This document shows positions 12,214 to 25,272 of a DNA stretch of 64,000 nt, one piece after another. The notes beneath the pieces are model-generated. The model saw nothing but the letters and a program-made list of their open reading frames with translations. It ran no database searches and was not told the DNA's origin. The translations under genes were made by a program, and so were the position numbers. The stretch lies in contig OY856412.1 in the NCBI GenBank assembly GCA_963693085.1, positions 1,126,072,244-1,126,136,243 of the forward strand, given 5' to 3'. The first letter of the stretch is position 1. The number at the start of each line of letters is the position of its first letter. Source of the stretch: Alisma plantago-aquatica (lineage: Eukaryota; Streptophyta; Magnoliopsida; Alismatales; Alismataceae).

Positions 12214-14066
12214 ATGTCTTCTCCAGCGACCAGTGACTCCATCCATAGGATGATAACATCTTGGAAGGAGGTAGAAGAGATAGTGGTAAGTCTGACAGCG
12301 GGACTAAAGAAAAACACATCTCTACCAGTAGTAAAAAGGCTTGAGATGCAGTTGGGACTTGAATAGTAACAGAGGATCCTGGGTCACCAAACACCGGAGG
12401 ACTCTCCACAAGGCACAAAACAAACAGAACAAACAGAGACCTCCGAGAATCAACCAGGAGAATCAGAGACCTGAGTTCAGGGAAAGAAAAGGAAAGTTGC
12501 ACCCAAGGAGTCCAAGGGCAGAAAGAAGGCAAAACCAGTGGTTGTTGAGAAACCAAGGGGGTAGGGGATAGAAAAATCCAACTACGAGAAAGAAGTCACA
12601 GGGGAAACAACACTAGAATTTGGCGAATCCCCATTCGTTCCAAGGAACTCCGTACACCAATCTACATATGACTGGATGTATCAGAACATTGTCTTCAGCC
12701 CAACTAGGTACCTAGACGTAGAGGATTTCAATAAAATGAGAATCTAAGAAAGGTTAATCAAATTCCTAGAAGGTATGAATCAATGCACCTTATGCACATC
12801 TGAGGAAAAATCCTTCAAGAAGTTATCGGCAGAGTTTCTGTCTTCCCTAGATAAAATCCCCATGGATAGGGAAGCAAGGAAGGCAGGCAGCAGAGATTGC
12901 AAACTAGAGGTAAGGCTAGGAGGAAAGCCTAATAAGGTCACAGTAAGCCAAAGCCTGCTCCGCTGCCCCAGGAGAGAAGGAAGTGGTTGGCTACAATAGC
13001 CACCAGATGTTGGAAGAGTTGATCGGCAAAGAAGAACACAACACGAAGTACTCAAAAGCCACCCTAATCATCTTGTGCTTCATTTGCACAATCCAGAAGA
13101 TAATGGCATACACCATATACACGAGGTCTGAGACGGGAACAACAAGCAAGGGGGAGTTGTTCCTAATATGGTCAATGATAAACAAGAAGCCAGTAAATAT
13201 CAGAAAGATACTAATCGAATGTTTATCTACAGTAGTGGGATGAGAAGAAAGAAGGAATTTTGAATACTGCATGGGTGATCAAATAATAAAGATCGCTCAA
13301 TACTTTATGCATGCAGGAGAGATCCTGAAACATAAGGAGATGGAGGGACAATAAAAATAGATATTAAGTCCCTCATCAACACTAGAATTTTGGAGTAGAA
13401 GGGGGAGAAACTATACTACAATTAGAGCTGCTCAAAGAAGCTCCTCCCCCTCCCAGAGATGGCGTTTATGATTCCCACAAACTGCGGCCGACCCAGGATG
13501 ACATAGAGAAGATGTGCTAATGGGCACTGCAAACTGACATGGAACAAGCATCTACAGTAGGAGAGAGTAGTGCCCAAGATGAAATAAAGGAGAAGAAGAG
13601 AACATAGTAGTGGAAGAAGCTGGTGGTGCAAAAGAAGAGGCAGATATCAGATATACCGGCCACGCCAAAAGATACAGAACTACCAGCCCCCTCAGCTCCC
13701 CTTCTAGAAGAGACAGTGGAGAATAAAGAGTCCCCACACAAAGAAGTAACTACAGTGGAGCCAGAGGCGGCAAAAGAAGAATCTACAATAGCTAGCCTAT
13801 AGCCTGATGATGAACTAGAGGCTGAGCCGAAAGAAGGAGACCCCCAAGCTACACCAGAACTAGAAGTCTGTGGAGCCGACGTGGACCAACAAGACAAGCA
13901 GAAGGAGAAAGGATAAGGTCTATCACCACCACCTTCACAACCAGCAGGACCAAGCACATCAACGACGTATACAATAATAGCCGCACCAACAGCCACAATG
14001 TACACCCTCTTTCGGGGGTGTACTAGGTAATAGGTTTGATGCCATGTGGGAACACTTGAATCAAAC
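12214..14066 (+). pseudogene. Athila ORF1/env-like region, 5' part, broken
   Basis: Long degenerate reading frame after pol, beginning at the methionine at 12214 (MSSPATSDS...). The best-kept part, about 12590-13000, includes YDWMYQNIVFSPTRYLDVED and FKKLSAEFLSSLDKI followed by a glycine-rich LGGKPNKVTVSQ. That layout resembles the plant ATHILA ORF-1 family (from memory, not searched). It is followed by a Glu/Pro/Ala-rich acidic stretch (about 13560-13920) and a Pro/Ser/Thr-rich piece. In-frame stops at about 12364, 12475, 12565 and 12745 and at least one frame change disable it. Its last codons (FDAMWEHLNQT) are cut by the LTR insertion at 14067 and continue at 22433. Confidence 0.6.
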
Positions 14067-15949
14067 TGTGATGCTCTGTTCATACAAAACATCATTAACT
14101 AAGCAGAAATGATTATTAACAGCGGATTACTGAAAATCACTAAAAATTAAAACCATTTGCAAAGAGATCCAAACACAGGAAAACTCTTTTATCAAGAACC
14201 AAATTATTTCATTTACATCCTGGTTCATAAGTACATACCCTGTACCGTCTCTTCTCGAGGATTACAAGCATCAACTACCTTGTTAAAACTATACACAGAC
14301 AGTATAATAACCTTGAGGCATCAAGCCAAAACCTCAGATTGATTCATTAAAATTACTAACTACTAACTCCGAGGACCTGAGAGTACAGAGACGACACATA
14401 GGACTCTCTATACAAAACATGATAGCCAGTGCCTCCACCTAGACTATCACTACTGTCCCTGTTAATGTTGTTGTAGTTGTTCTTCCCCTGCTATAGAGTT
14501 TCTACCTCTTCTTCTGCGTCTACCTAAAAAGTTGGATTCTACAGGGGTGAGACAATTGAAATTGTTCCAGTGAGAGATATAACTCTCTTCCAAAAATATT
14601 ATTATTGCAAATTAATAGAATAAAACTGAGCAGAAGAATCATATATGTTCAACTGTAGATAAATCAATGTCTAAATAGATTAGAGAAATATTCTTATTTA
14701 AAGTGTTTCAGTTGTATCTTGATAAAGTAGCATGTCACTTATCCAAATAAGGTATTGAAGAACATGTACGACATCAATCCATCTAAGACATTCTATGCAA
14801 GGTAACATCAACCAATGATTCTCGTATTTCAACCTTAAGCAAATATGCTACACAACTGATTACAATTTACAATCATATTTAAGCCCTAAGGAGATGAGGC
14901 ATACCGCTCATACTCCAACTGACCATTGCAAAATCGAAATCGGTACCATACATAGGTCAAGGAAGAGTCGGATTCCCATGACCTCATCCTCCTTAGTCAG
15001 TGTGAGGACAAAATGTAGGACATCTTGTGTTTCTACTAAATAGCTTTCCAGGGTATCCTGGCAACTTTTCTATAGAGTTACAGTGGCAGCTGTACTATCT
15101 TTGCAATCGAGAGATTTCGTGTTTATCTCACATCTATTTGGTATTAACATTATCAGGAGATTACTGATACATCCATCTCGGCATTCGGGAGATTAGTGAT
15201 ACATCCATCCCGGCATATATAATGAAGGATTGAGAGATTTAATGTTTATCTCACATCAATTCCTCCATTAGGGCGTCAGGATATTCGCGTCCATAACCCC
15301 CACATACTCAGCAGTATGCCCTCCAGGTGTTCCCGTAGGAAATCCTATTTCACCATCACCAAATACTAACGATGATGGATCTATGGCCAGGGCTCTACAT
15401 GATAAGATTTCACTTGATTAATTTAGTACATTACCATATTCTTTTAGCATCAGTCATGTTTTCAAATATAATTCATTATAACAAATGCTACAAAGAATGT
15501 GTAATGCTTCTAACAAGTACTTTTTGAAGCTTTATAATCATTGGGATCTCAATCCCTTGTCACATCAGGAGCATTCTCATCCCTTAACATCTCATCATCA
15601 AGATTATGGAATATGGGTATTCAAACCCTCAATTCATCAAGAACACATTTTACCACTTATCAGGTAACTAATACCTTCAGGTCATCAGACCAAGGTAAAC
15701 ATGATACTTGCAATACAGCCATTTCACACGGCTCTTAAAGCCCATTAATCTCTTATTACCTCTTATTAGGCAACAAAGCATATTATGGCTCACAAGGACC
15801 ATAAAACAAGTTAAATAATAAAACATTATAGCTCATACTAGGATATGTCCAACATCTCATGATACCTGCATGATTAGTGCACATGATAGTTATATCAGTT
15901 ACATATCAACACTATGAAATGTAAGAGTAGCATCACTATTCCCTTATTA

Positions 15950-16510
15950 GAGTTAGGATTTCCCAATTTATGTCAATTAGGAATACTCATCCCATTACCC
16001 AAATTAGGGTTATGGTTTATCATCATATTGCCCAAGATTAGGGTTTCATGCACTATGACCCAAGATTACGGCTTCACATACCTTTACCCTAAATCAGGGT
16101 TAGGATTTCATATAGCATTACATAGCATCACCCTATATTGAGTTTCACATTACATGTCTGCATTAGGGTTTCACTTGACATCACCCTTGATTAGGGTTTC
16201 ACATCACATCTCTGCATTAGGGTTTCACATGACATCACCCTTGATTAGGGTTTCACACATCATTGTCCCGAATTAAGGTTTGTTATAACTTTTCCCCAAA
16301 TTAGGGTTTTATGTAACTTTACCCAAAATTAGGGTTTCATGAAGCATCCTCTTAAATTAAGGTTTTTCATTATATTACCCTAAATTGGGATTTCTTATAT
16401 CATCACCCTAGATTAGTGTTACATCATTACCCTATATTAGGGTTTCATGTAGCATTGCCTTAAATTAGGGTTAGGGTTCATCAACCTTCTCAATTAGGGT
16501 TTCATTATCT
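15950..16510 (-). repeat. Telomere-like TTAGGGTTT interspersed array (copy A)
   Basis: Many TTAGGGTTT/ATTAGGGTT words at irregular spacings of roughly 25-45 bp, separated by CATCACC/CACAT-rich spacers. Not a true tandem telomere; the spacers are kept between copies A and B. Confidence 0.75.
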
Positions 16511-16859
16511 CTTTATAAAGGATCATACCCTAATTACATATTATATTCATGTTGAGAGCGTTGAGTCTTAACCATTACATGATTATTATACATGTATGAA
16601 TTCCTCTCTCTCTCTCTCTCATCCTCTCTAGGATGTTGATTACTTCATGATTGATTAGATTAGGTCAACCCTTCATTCAAGTACACACATTTAGGGTTAG
16701 CATAATGTGTTGAGATATTGTTTCCATAAGCATCAAAGTTTAACCACACAAAAGGTACTAATCACTTAAGTACCTTAAAGGTACAACCTTTGTAATTACC
16801 TTTGATAAACATCATCAACAATCATGGGGTTAATTGTACTTACATTGTTTGAATCAATT

Positions 16860-17230
16860 AGACCTTCAAACGGTCTTGAGGTATTAGACCCTCAAACGGT
16901 CTTGAAGTATTTTGAGCTTCAAATGGTCTAAAGACCATTTAGACCTTAAACGGTCTTGGTCCCAAAACCTTCAATCGGTCTTAAGATCGTTAGACCATCA
17001 AACGGTCTTAATCTCAAAATCTCTAACCAGTTTGAGACCATTTGCATTAAAATATTATTACCCCAAATGGTTTAAAACCGCATGAGCAACTCATCATTGA
17101 AACCAATTGAACATTAAATGATTTGAGACCGATTGCCCCCCAAATGGTCTGAAGACCATTTGATCCCAAACGGTCTCAAGATCGTTTGGTCCAAACCACC
17201 TTGAAACCGAATGGACCAATTAGGGTTTCC
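16860..17230. repeat. CAAACGGTCTT dyad-motif array (copy A)
   Basis: Recurring AAACGGTCT and its complement AGACCGTTT, many degraded by C-to-T changes (AAATGGTCT, AGACCATTT). The stretch near 17160-17190 shows paired arms around TCAAGA. Confidence 0.7.
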
Positions 17231-19189
17231 TCCAATCAATCAATTGATTTTAGGGTTTCCTTTATTGAATCATACATCAATTGGACCATTGAAAGTACAT
17301 CAAATTACAGTCCTTGTGTGATGCTTCATTCGTACAAAACATCATTAACTAAGCGGAAGTGATTATTAATAGCGGATTATTGAAAATCACTAAAAGTTAA
17401 AACCATTTGCAAAGAGATCCAAACACTAAAAAACTCTTTTATCAAGAACCAAAGTATTTCATTTACATCCTGGTTCATAAGTACATATCCTGTACCGTCT
17501 CTTCTCGAGGATTACAAGCATCAACTGCCTTGTTAAAACTATACACAGACAGTATAATAACCTCGAGGCATCAAGCCAAAACCTCATATCGATTCATTAA
17601 AATTACTAACTACTAACTTCGAGGACTTGAGAGTACAGAGACGACACATAGGACTCTCTATACAAAATATGATAGCCAGTGCCTCCACCTGGACTATCAT
17701 TGTTGTCCATGTTGTTGTTGTTGTTGTTGTTCTTCCCCTGCTATAGAGTTTCTGCCTCTTCTTCTGCGTCTACCTAAAAAGTTGGATTCCATGGGGGTGA
17801 GACAATTGAAATTGTCCTAGCGAGAGATATAACTCTCCATCAGAAATATTATTATTGCAAATTAATAGAATAAAACTAAGCAGAAGAATCATATATGTTC
17901 AATAACAGATAAATCAATCTCTAAACATATTAGAGCAATATTCTTATTTAAAGTGTTTCAGTTATATCTTGATAAAGCAGCATGTCACTTATCCAATAAG
18001 GTATTGAAGAACATGTATGACATTTATGTATCTAAGACATGCTATGCAAGGTAACATCAACCAATGATTCTCATATTTCAACCTTAAGAAAATAGGATAC
18101 ACGGTTGATTACATTGTACAATCATATTTAAGCCTGAGGAGATGAGGTACACTGCTCATACTCCAACCGACCATTGCGAAATTGAAATCGGTACCATACA
18201 TAGGTCAAGGAAGAGCCAGATTCCCATGATATCATCCTCCTCAGTCAGTGTGAGGACAAAATGCAGGACATCTTGTGTCTCTTCTAAATAGCTTTCCAGG
18301 GTATCCTGGCAACTTCGCTATAGAGTTACAGTGGCAGTTGTACTCTCTTCGCAATCGAGAGATTTCATGTTTATCTCACATCGATCCGGTATTAACATTA
18401 TCGGGTGATTAGTGATACATCCATCCCGACATTCAGGAGATTAGTGATACATCCATCCCGGCATATATAATGAAGGATTGAGAGATTTAATGTTTATCTC
18501 ACATAAATTCCTCCATTAGGGCATAAGGATATTCACGCCCATAACCCCCACATACTCAGCAATATGCCCTCCAAGAGTTCCCATAGGAAAACCTGTTTCA
18601 CCATCACCAACTACTGACGATGATGGATCTATGGCCAGGGTTGTACATGATAAGATTTCACTTGATTAATTAAGTACATTACCATATTCTTTTAGCATCA
18701 GTCATGTTTTCAAATATAATTCATTATAACAAATGCTACAAAGAATGTGTAATGCTTCTAACAAGTACTTTTTGAAGCATTATAATCATTGGGATCTCAA
18801 TCCCTTGTCACATCAGGAGCATTCTCATCCCTTAACATCTCATCATTAAGATTATGGAATATGGGTATTCAAACCCTCAATTCATCAAGAACGCTTGTTA
18901 CCACTTATCAGGTAACTAATACCTTCAGGTCATATGACCAAGGTAAACCTGATACTTGCAATACAGGCATTTCACATGGCTCTTAAAGCCCATTAATCTC
19001 TTGTTACCTCTTATTAGGCAACAAAGCATATTATGGCTCACAAGGCCCGTAAAACAAGTTCAATAATAAAACATTATAGCTCACACCTGGCTATGTCCAA
19101 CATCTCATGATACCTGCATGATTAGTGCACATGATAGTTATATCAATTACATATCAGCACTATGCAATGTAAGAGTAGCATCACTATTC

Positions 19190-19755
19190 CCTTATTAGAG
19201 TTAGGATTTCCCAATTTATGTCAATTAGGAATACTCATCCCATTACCCAAATTAGGGTTATGGCTTATCATCATATTGGCCAAGATTAGGGTTTCATGCA
19301 CTATAACCCAAGATTAGGGCTTCACATACCTTTATCCTATATTAGGGTTAGGATTTCATATAACATTACATAGCATCACCCTGGATTGAGTTTCACATTA
19401 CATCTCTGCATTAGGGTTTCACTTGACATCACCCTTGATTAGGGTTTCACATCACATCTCTGCATTAGGGTTTCACATGACATCACCCTTGATTAGGGTT
19501 TCACACATCATTGTCCCAAATTAAGGTTCGTTATAACTTTTCCCCAAATTAGGGTTTTATGTAACTTTACCCGAAATTAGGGTTTCATGAAGCATCTTCT
19601 TAAATTAGGGTTTTTCATTATATTACCCTAAATTGGGATTTCTTATATCATCAATCTAGATTAGGGTTACATCATTACCCTAGATTAGGGTTTCTTGTAG
19701 CACTGCCCTAAATTAGGGTTAGGGTTCATCAACCTTCTCAATTAGGGTTTCATGA
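19190..19755 (-). repeat. Telomere-like TTAGGGTTT interspersed array (copy B)
   Basis: Counterpart of 15950-16510, with the same order of spacers. Several units that are altered in copy A are intact here, and the reverse also holds. Confidence 0.75.
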
Positions 19756-20099
19756 TCTCTTTATAAAGGATCATACCCTAATTACATATTATATTCATGT
19801 TAAGAGTGTTGAGGCTTAACCATTACATGATTATTATACATGTATGAATTCCTCGCTCTCTCTCTCTCATCCTCTCTAGGATGTTGATTACTTCAAGCTT
19901 GATTAGATTAGGTCAACCCTTCATTCAAGTACACACATTTAGGGTTAGCATAATGTGTTGAGATATTGCTTCCATAAGCATCAAAGGTTAACCACACAAA
20001 AGGTACTAATTACTTAAGTACCTTAAAGGTACAACCATGGTAATTACCTTTGATAAACATCATCAACAATCATGGGGTTAATTGTACTTACATGGTTTG

Positions 20100-21010
20100 A
20101 ATCAATTAGACCTTCAAACGGTCTTGAGGTATTAGACCCTCAAACGGTCTTGAAGTATTTTGACCTTCAAATAGTCTGAAGACTATTTAGACCTTAAACG
20201 GTCTTGGTCCCAAAACCTTCAATCGGTCTTAAGACCGTTAGACCATCAAACGGTCTTGATCTCAAAATCTGTAAATGGTTTGAGATCATTTGCATTAAAA
20301 TATAATTACCCCAAATGGTTTGAAACAAATTGAACATTAAACAGTTTGAGACCATTTGCCCTCCAAACGGTATGAAGACCGTTTGATCCCAAATAGTCTC
20401 AAGACCGTTTGGTCCAAACCACCTTGAAACTGAATGGACCAATTAGGGTTTCCTCCAATCAATCAATTGATTTTAGGGTTTGCTTTATTGAATCATACAT
20501 CAATTGGACCATTGAAAGTACATCAAATTATAGTCCTTGGATCTCCAATCATCCATCATAGCCATTGACCTCCAAACAGTCTTAAGACCATTTGGTCTCA
20601 AACGGTTTTGAGACCATTTGTCCTCAAACGGTCTTGAGACCGTTTGAGCCATTCAACTTAGAAATTGACTCAATCGATTTAGGGTTTCAACCATTCTATC
20701 CAATTAGGGTTAGTCACCCATCCTTGAATCCATTAAAATTAAATCAATTTGAGCCATTGGATCTTCATCATTCACATCAGCAATTAACCCCAAACGGTTT
20801 TGAAGTTCAATTTACCCATTCGATCTTGAGATCCATTACCCATTTGGTTTTGAACTCAATTATCCATTCGATCTTGGAGTCAATTACCATTCGGTCTTGA
20901 AATCAATTACCCATTTGGTTTTGAAGTAAATTACCCATTCGGTCTTGGGTTCAATTACCCATTCAGTCTTGAAGTAAATTACCCATTCGGTCTTGAAACC
21001 GAATCAAGTC
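20100..21010. repeat. AAACGGTCT dyad-motif array and CCATTCGGTCTTG repeats (copy B)
   Basis: About 20105-20420 repeats the copy A dyad array. CAAACGGTCTTGAGACCGTTTG, a perfect 22-bp palindrome, is at about 20624-20645. From about 20810 to 21000 a looser tandem array of ATTACCCATTCGGTCTTG-like units (about 30 bp) follows. Confidence 0.7.
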
Positions 21011-22432
21011 AATCATTTTTGAAAATTGTTTGCCCCTTCCTTTGTTGAGGTGTGTGCTTAAGATGACATCATCATCTTCAAGCTTCAAACCTTCAGAATC
21101 AATTGTAATTCTTATGGTGATTTAAACAACTAATCAAAATGAAATCGAGAAAGAAGAAAGGTTCAACACATGATGAATAAATTGCAAGCAATAATGACAT
21201 TTAAGGGTTCAAGTTATATAACCTGCCTTCAAATATGAATCCAAGCTTCAAGCTTCAAATCCTCAATGGTGAATGAAGCTCTCTCAACTGCCCAAGGCCC
21301 GTTCTCAAGTCTTTGAGTGAAATGAATGGCTAAGGTTGAAGATTGAATGAAGAAAAGAAGAAATTAAGCATTGAATTTCGATTTACACCATGAAATCAAG
21401 GTTGAAGATGACTATGGAGCTTACCTACAGGTTGGGGAACATCCTTATGTTTCTCCTAATCTCTCTTGTGCACATACAAATCAAGTAAAGAAAGAAGGGT
21501 CGAAAAAAAGTCTTTCATGTAGGTGCAAAATGGGATATATGTAAAGGAATTTCATGAGAGAGAAAGTGATAAATAATTCCTTCAACTCCCAAAATTTGTG
21601 CCACATACTCCCCTCAATCCCTTTCATACAAATCCATCTCCCCCACCTTGTAATTCCTCTTCATTGTCCATGAATTAAAGCAAACAAATTAAGCACCTTA
21701 ATCAATATAATAATAATATCCAAAAATGAGTGGATATTACTTTTTCTTTAACTAATGTGAGTGGGCTCTCCACTCACTTTAGATATTTCGTTGCCTTTGC
21801 AAGGAACAAGGACGTCCATACTTATGTAAATTCAACCATCCATTTTTGGTTGAAGGGCACTTCCATTAATATATTTATTTTTACATTAAATTGAATTAGG
21901 GTTTCAATTATGATTAAATCTTGATTATTTTAATATCAAGATTCTCTCTCCTCCAAAGAGATTCAAATGAGATGTCCCTCTGATTTTCTTGTCTCTAATT
22001 GATACCAAGAAACATTAGGGACTCTCTATAAGTGGTATTTTGCATATTGAACCATATGTTTTGGGTAAATTGCACATTACACCAAAACTAGATTTTAATG
22101 CACAAACATTGCTTAATAAGCTCTTTCTTGGTACTCAGGCTACCACAAGCCATACCTATGCATCATTCTCATTCTTATGATACTTCAACACTTGAGGAAC
22201 ATTTTACCATGTAACATTTGCAAGTTAACCCCTCAACTTGGGTAATTTGCACATTAGTCCAAAACAGGCAAAACATTGTTTTCAACATTATTAAAAAAGG
22301 ACTAAAATTGAAACATAAGTTCCTCTTGAGCCTTAATTACTTTTCAAAAGGTAAAATTAAATATATAATTATCTTTCTTAAACAAAAAATCTAGTGTTAA
22401 AGCATAACCCAGGTCAGGGATGTTACACAAAC

Positions 22433-23048
22433 CAATGCACTAAATACAAATATTACTTCTTCTTTATCTGCGCTAACAACGCAGGTACAGGTCCTTAATG
22501 ACATAATTGAAGCACTCCATGACCTCATAAAAGAAGCATTAAGCAACTAACAGATAATGATGGGAGTGCTGAAGGAAATGATGGAAGAAATGGAGGATTT
22601 AAAGAAGGAGAGGTACGCCAATTGAGCCTACAACAAACACACACGTCGCGGCTATGACGTGGCGATGGCTAGCCTAGAAGAAGAATGCCAACGCCTCAAA
22701 CAGGACTGCCAAAATTTTGAAAAAGAACTCGAAGAAATTGAGGGTCAGTATAGGAAGAAGAAAGCGAAGCGTTCGGAAAGCCCAGCACATTCCTCATCGA
22801 GTCCTTCCAGCCACGATGACAACGACAATGTAGGAGGGACCGACACGGGGGCAGAGGCGTCGAAAGAAGAAAGTTACAATGCAAAGATGGCACTAGCAAA
22901 TAAGAAAAAGGAGAAGGAAACTCCACAACAACCTAGCTCCCCCAACGACAAAGACGCAACAAAAACCACAGTGTTGTCAAGGGAGCTCGATCTCAATAGC
23001 AGCCTTGAAGAAGGAAAAGAAGAAATTGACAAAGGCAGTGGTAGATGA
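22433..23048 (+). pseudogene. Athila ORF1/env-like region, 3' part
   Basis: With the LTR insertion and one CAAAC copy set aside, the frame runs straight on from 14066: NQT is followed by NALNTNITSSLSALTTQVQVL, a Ser/Thr/Leu-rich amphipathic stretch, then ALHDLIKEALSN. After stops at about 22549 and 22624 comes the best-preserved part (22659-23048). It is an acidic/basic coiled-coil-like segment (MASLEEECQRLKQDCQNFEK...) followed by Ser-rich (SSSSPSSHDDN) and Lys/Glu-rich low-complexity sequence. This looks like the charged C-terminus of an Athila ORF1-type protein. No transmembrane segment or signal peptide is seen, so I have no support for a true envelope protein. Confidence 0.55.
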
Positions 23049-24287
23049 GCAGAACGACGGATGACCCTGCCTACAAGTAAGCTAACACAAGAAAGAATAA
23101 AGAAATCCCGTTACTCAAATTTTGACACCCTGGGACGGGGTGTAGGATAAGTTTGGGGGAGGGGTCATAAAAGGGCTAGAGATGTACATTTGTTACCTTT
23201 TTACGCTAGAGAGGTACATTTATTACCTTTTTACCTCTAAAAAAATTTCAATTTTTTTGCAAAAACTACCTTAGAATTCAGAATCTAGCCTTCAATCTTG
23301 CTAAAAGTTGTAGTACTTTCGTCTTCCTAGAGAAAAATTAACGAGCAACCTATATATATATATAAGTAAAATGAGAAACATAGCAATACTGATCTATCTC
23401 ATTCCTGCAATAAGATGTTGTACATGTGACGACCTTAACTCATGAAACCCTCAGAACCCTCAGAGACTAGAGAACTTCACTAGCCATATTCCTGACCAAC
23501 CACCCTCACCTGATGTTTCTAACCAAAAGATCATTATCTCCGTAGAGAGGGAAAAATCTACCCTTTTCAAAGCATATCTAAAAAGAGGCTTGGTCGTTCA
23601 GAAGACCACTTAAAATCCCTCTCACCCAAGTCTGAAAGGAGATGTAAAAAGCCAAAGATAAAGAAAAATAATAATAATTATGAGAGTTGTGCCCAAAAAG
23701 ATGCCAAAAGTTTCCACACATATGGTGTATTGCTTCACTCATGAATGCAGGTATGTCTTGCCCGTAAGTGGAATCTTGAAGCCAAGCTTACCCACCTCCA
23801 ATCCTGAATGAAACTCATGAAATCATCTGACTTAAAGTCAGAAGCCCAAAAAGGGTAACACTGTTCTTACGATAGTTGTGGGTGAGGAGTTCAGAAGGAA
23901 GAGGAAAATACTTGAAGCCTTAAGCCTACCCAAACACATTAGCATAGGGCCAACTAAAAATAAATAAATGGTGTGAAAGCTACCCCTCAAAAAAGATCTT
24001 GTATTAGTATGGTTATTACCTAAGGGGAAGGGGTGATAAGTTGAGAAGGAGGAACCTTTTATAATTGAAGGAAATGGAAAGAAAATGAAGTTATGCAACT
24101 CTATTTGAGAGGGAGGAATGAGACTTCAACGTTAGAGAACATACCACGATAGTCTTGATGCAAGAATGAGATATTTCAGTCGTGTAAGTTCTATTTTTTT
24201 TTATCACATAAGTTTGCTTTTTCTCTCTCTAAGTTTTTAAACCTACACTTAGCCCAAGGATAGGCTTGATTCTAATTTTGAGGGAGT
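23049..24287 (+). other. Athila 3' non-coding region with two purine tracts
   Basis: About 1.2 kb without genes. A purine tract GGGGGAGGGG at 23155-23164, in the context AAGTTTGGGGGAGG, is the usual internal (central) polypurine tract of Athila-type elements. The terminal tract GAGGGAG (24280-24286) directly precedes the 3' LTR at 24288. The sequence between has short imperfect repeats (AGAGGTACATTTRTTACC twice, 23180-23245) but no frame of note. Confidence 0.65.
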
Positions 24288-25272
24288 TGATAACTTTTTT
24301 TACGTACTTTTTGTATATATTTTATACCTCTTTTAGTATATCTTTTACTAGCTTTCCCCAAAATTTTACCATCTTTTTTCCTAAGACTTCACTTACACAT
24401 CTTTCTTTTTATCCAGGTACATTTATAGCCCAATTCACGGTCATCAACTCGACCGTGATCTACTCGTGCAACAAGGATGGTCGAGGTCTTCAACTGCCTT
24501 AAAATTGTGATCATTTTGCATTCAAGTCAGACGCGGTCAGCCTGAGGTCATGATCATTGCTAACCCACGATCACAACAGAGGTCGCGATCAGTGCCGAGG
24601 TCTCGATCAACCCAGAGACCGTGGTCTATTTGGAGACGGCGAACACCAAGTTCGACCGCAACTCAAAGAAGCCCGCGATCCGAATGGGGTCACAATACTT
24701 GTAGACCACGAGCAACCTGCAGATTGTGACCAAGTGAAGAAACATCAACCACGTTCCTCGCCCATGAAGGATAAGTTCATATTGTGACCAAGTTCGACAG
24801 CGACGAGAGAAGTAATGAAGAGCAGACCGTGAGCGCGGCCTCACACCTCCCCAACCCAGACTGCGACCGTGTTCTAGGCTTAAGTCGGTGGAATATGCCT
24901 ATAAATAGGCCACCCACCATCTTGTCAAATCATCAGATCATAGATCACATCTAGAAGGCCACGAAGTGTTGTTGCATCCCAGACTCATTCCATTCCATCC
25001 CATCGACCAGTCTTGGATCTCCAAAGGTGGAAGCTGAGGAGAGAGAAGACTAAAGACTCTTTCTTTGAGAGAAGAATATCATCCGTGCCTTCGACGTGCT
25101 AGATCCAAATCTAAAGAAGTATCATGATGTATCATGTTCCTTCTCTCTCTGTCTATATCTATCAATTACATTCCACTGTACTTCCCTCCTCATTTTGTAG
25201 GACTTCATATATCTATCTTTTTGTAACGTCGTTATGTTGTCCGCAAGTATGAGTGGCTAAACACCATAACTT
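24288..25272 (+). repeat. 3' LTR of the Athila-like element, left part
   Basis: 985 bp collinear with the 5' LTR from 1704 onward. Broken at AACTT (25268-25272) by the copia-type element and continued at 46121. It still holds the CG-rich GACC/GGTC block, less decayed than in the 5' LTR. Confidence 0.9.
24900..24908 (+). promoter_or_regulatory. TATA box of the Athila 3' LTR
   Basis: TATAAATAG at the position matching 2321-2329 in the 5' LTR, with the same flanks. Confidence 0.65.

Larger units (their letters stand above)
14067..17316 (-). repeat. Truncated giant LTR, copy A
   Basis: Aligns by eye with 17317-20539, including the end TGTGATGC and the last shared word TCCTTG. Beyond that point copy B continues with GGATCTCC, whereas copy A abuts the terminus of copy B. 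Contains GTT/CT microsatellites, TTAGGGTTT-type arrays and CAAACGGTCTT motifs. Confidence 0.85.
14067..22427 (-). mobile_element. LTR-only giant-LTR retroelement (complex solo LTR), minus orientation
   Basis: Flanked by a perfect CAAAC duplication (14062-14066 and 22428-22432). Read on the minus strand it starts TGTAACATCCCTGACCTGG and ends GCATCACA, so it has LTR-type TG...CA ends and the same start as the 31474-45258 element. It has no primer site, purine tract or coding sequence. It consists of a complete LTR of about 5.1 kb (17317-22427) joined head-to-tail to a truncated second LTR of about 3.25 kb (14067-17316). Two readings fit. One is a solo LTR with an internal tandem duplication. 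The other is a same-family insertion into an LTR followed by recombination that removed the rest. Confidence 0.85.
17317..22427 (-). repeat. Complete giant LTR, copy B (5111 bp)
   Basis: Complete LTR, from TGTGATGC on the left to ATGTTACA on the right of the plus strand. It shares with the 6.0-kb LTRs at 31474 and 39203 the terminal block, the GAGATATAACTCTC and GGTGAGACAATTG words, telomere-like arrays and AAACGGTCT dyads in the same relative order. It lacks their 35-bp minisatellite. It appears to be a shorter subfamily of the same group. Confidence 0.8.

Noticed and set aside
13517..14095. Minus-strand 192-codon open frame
   Set aside because: It lies antisense to the Glu/Pro-rich part of the Athila ORF1/env-like region and has the Ser/Cys-rich composition expected of a shadow frame.
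12214..23048. True viral envelope gene in the Athila element
   Set aside because: No signal peptide, transmembrane segment or cleavage site can be seen; the best match by layout is the ATHILA ORF1 family, so only 'env-like region' is used for its position.
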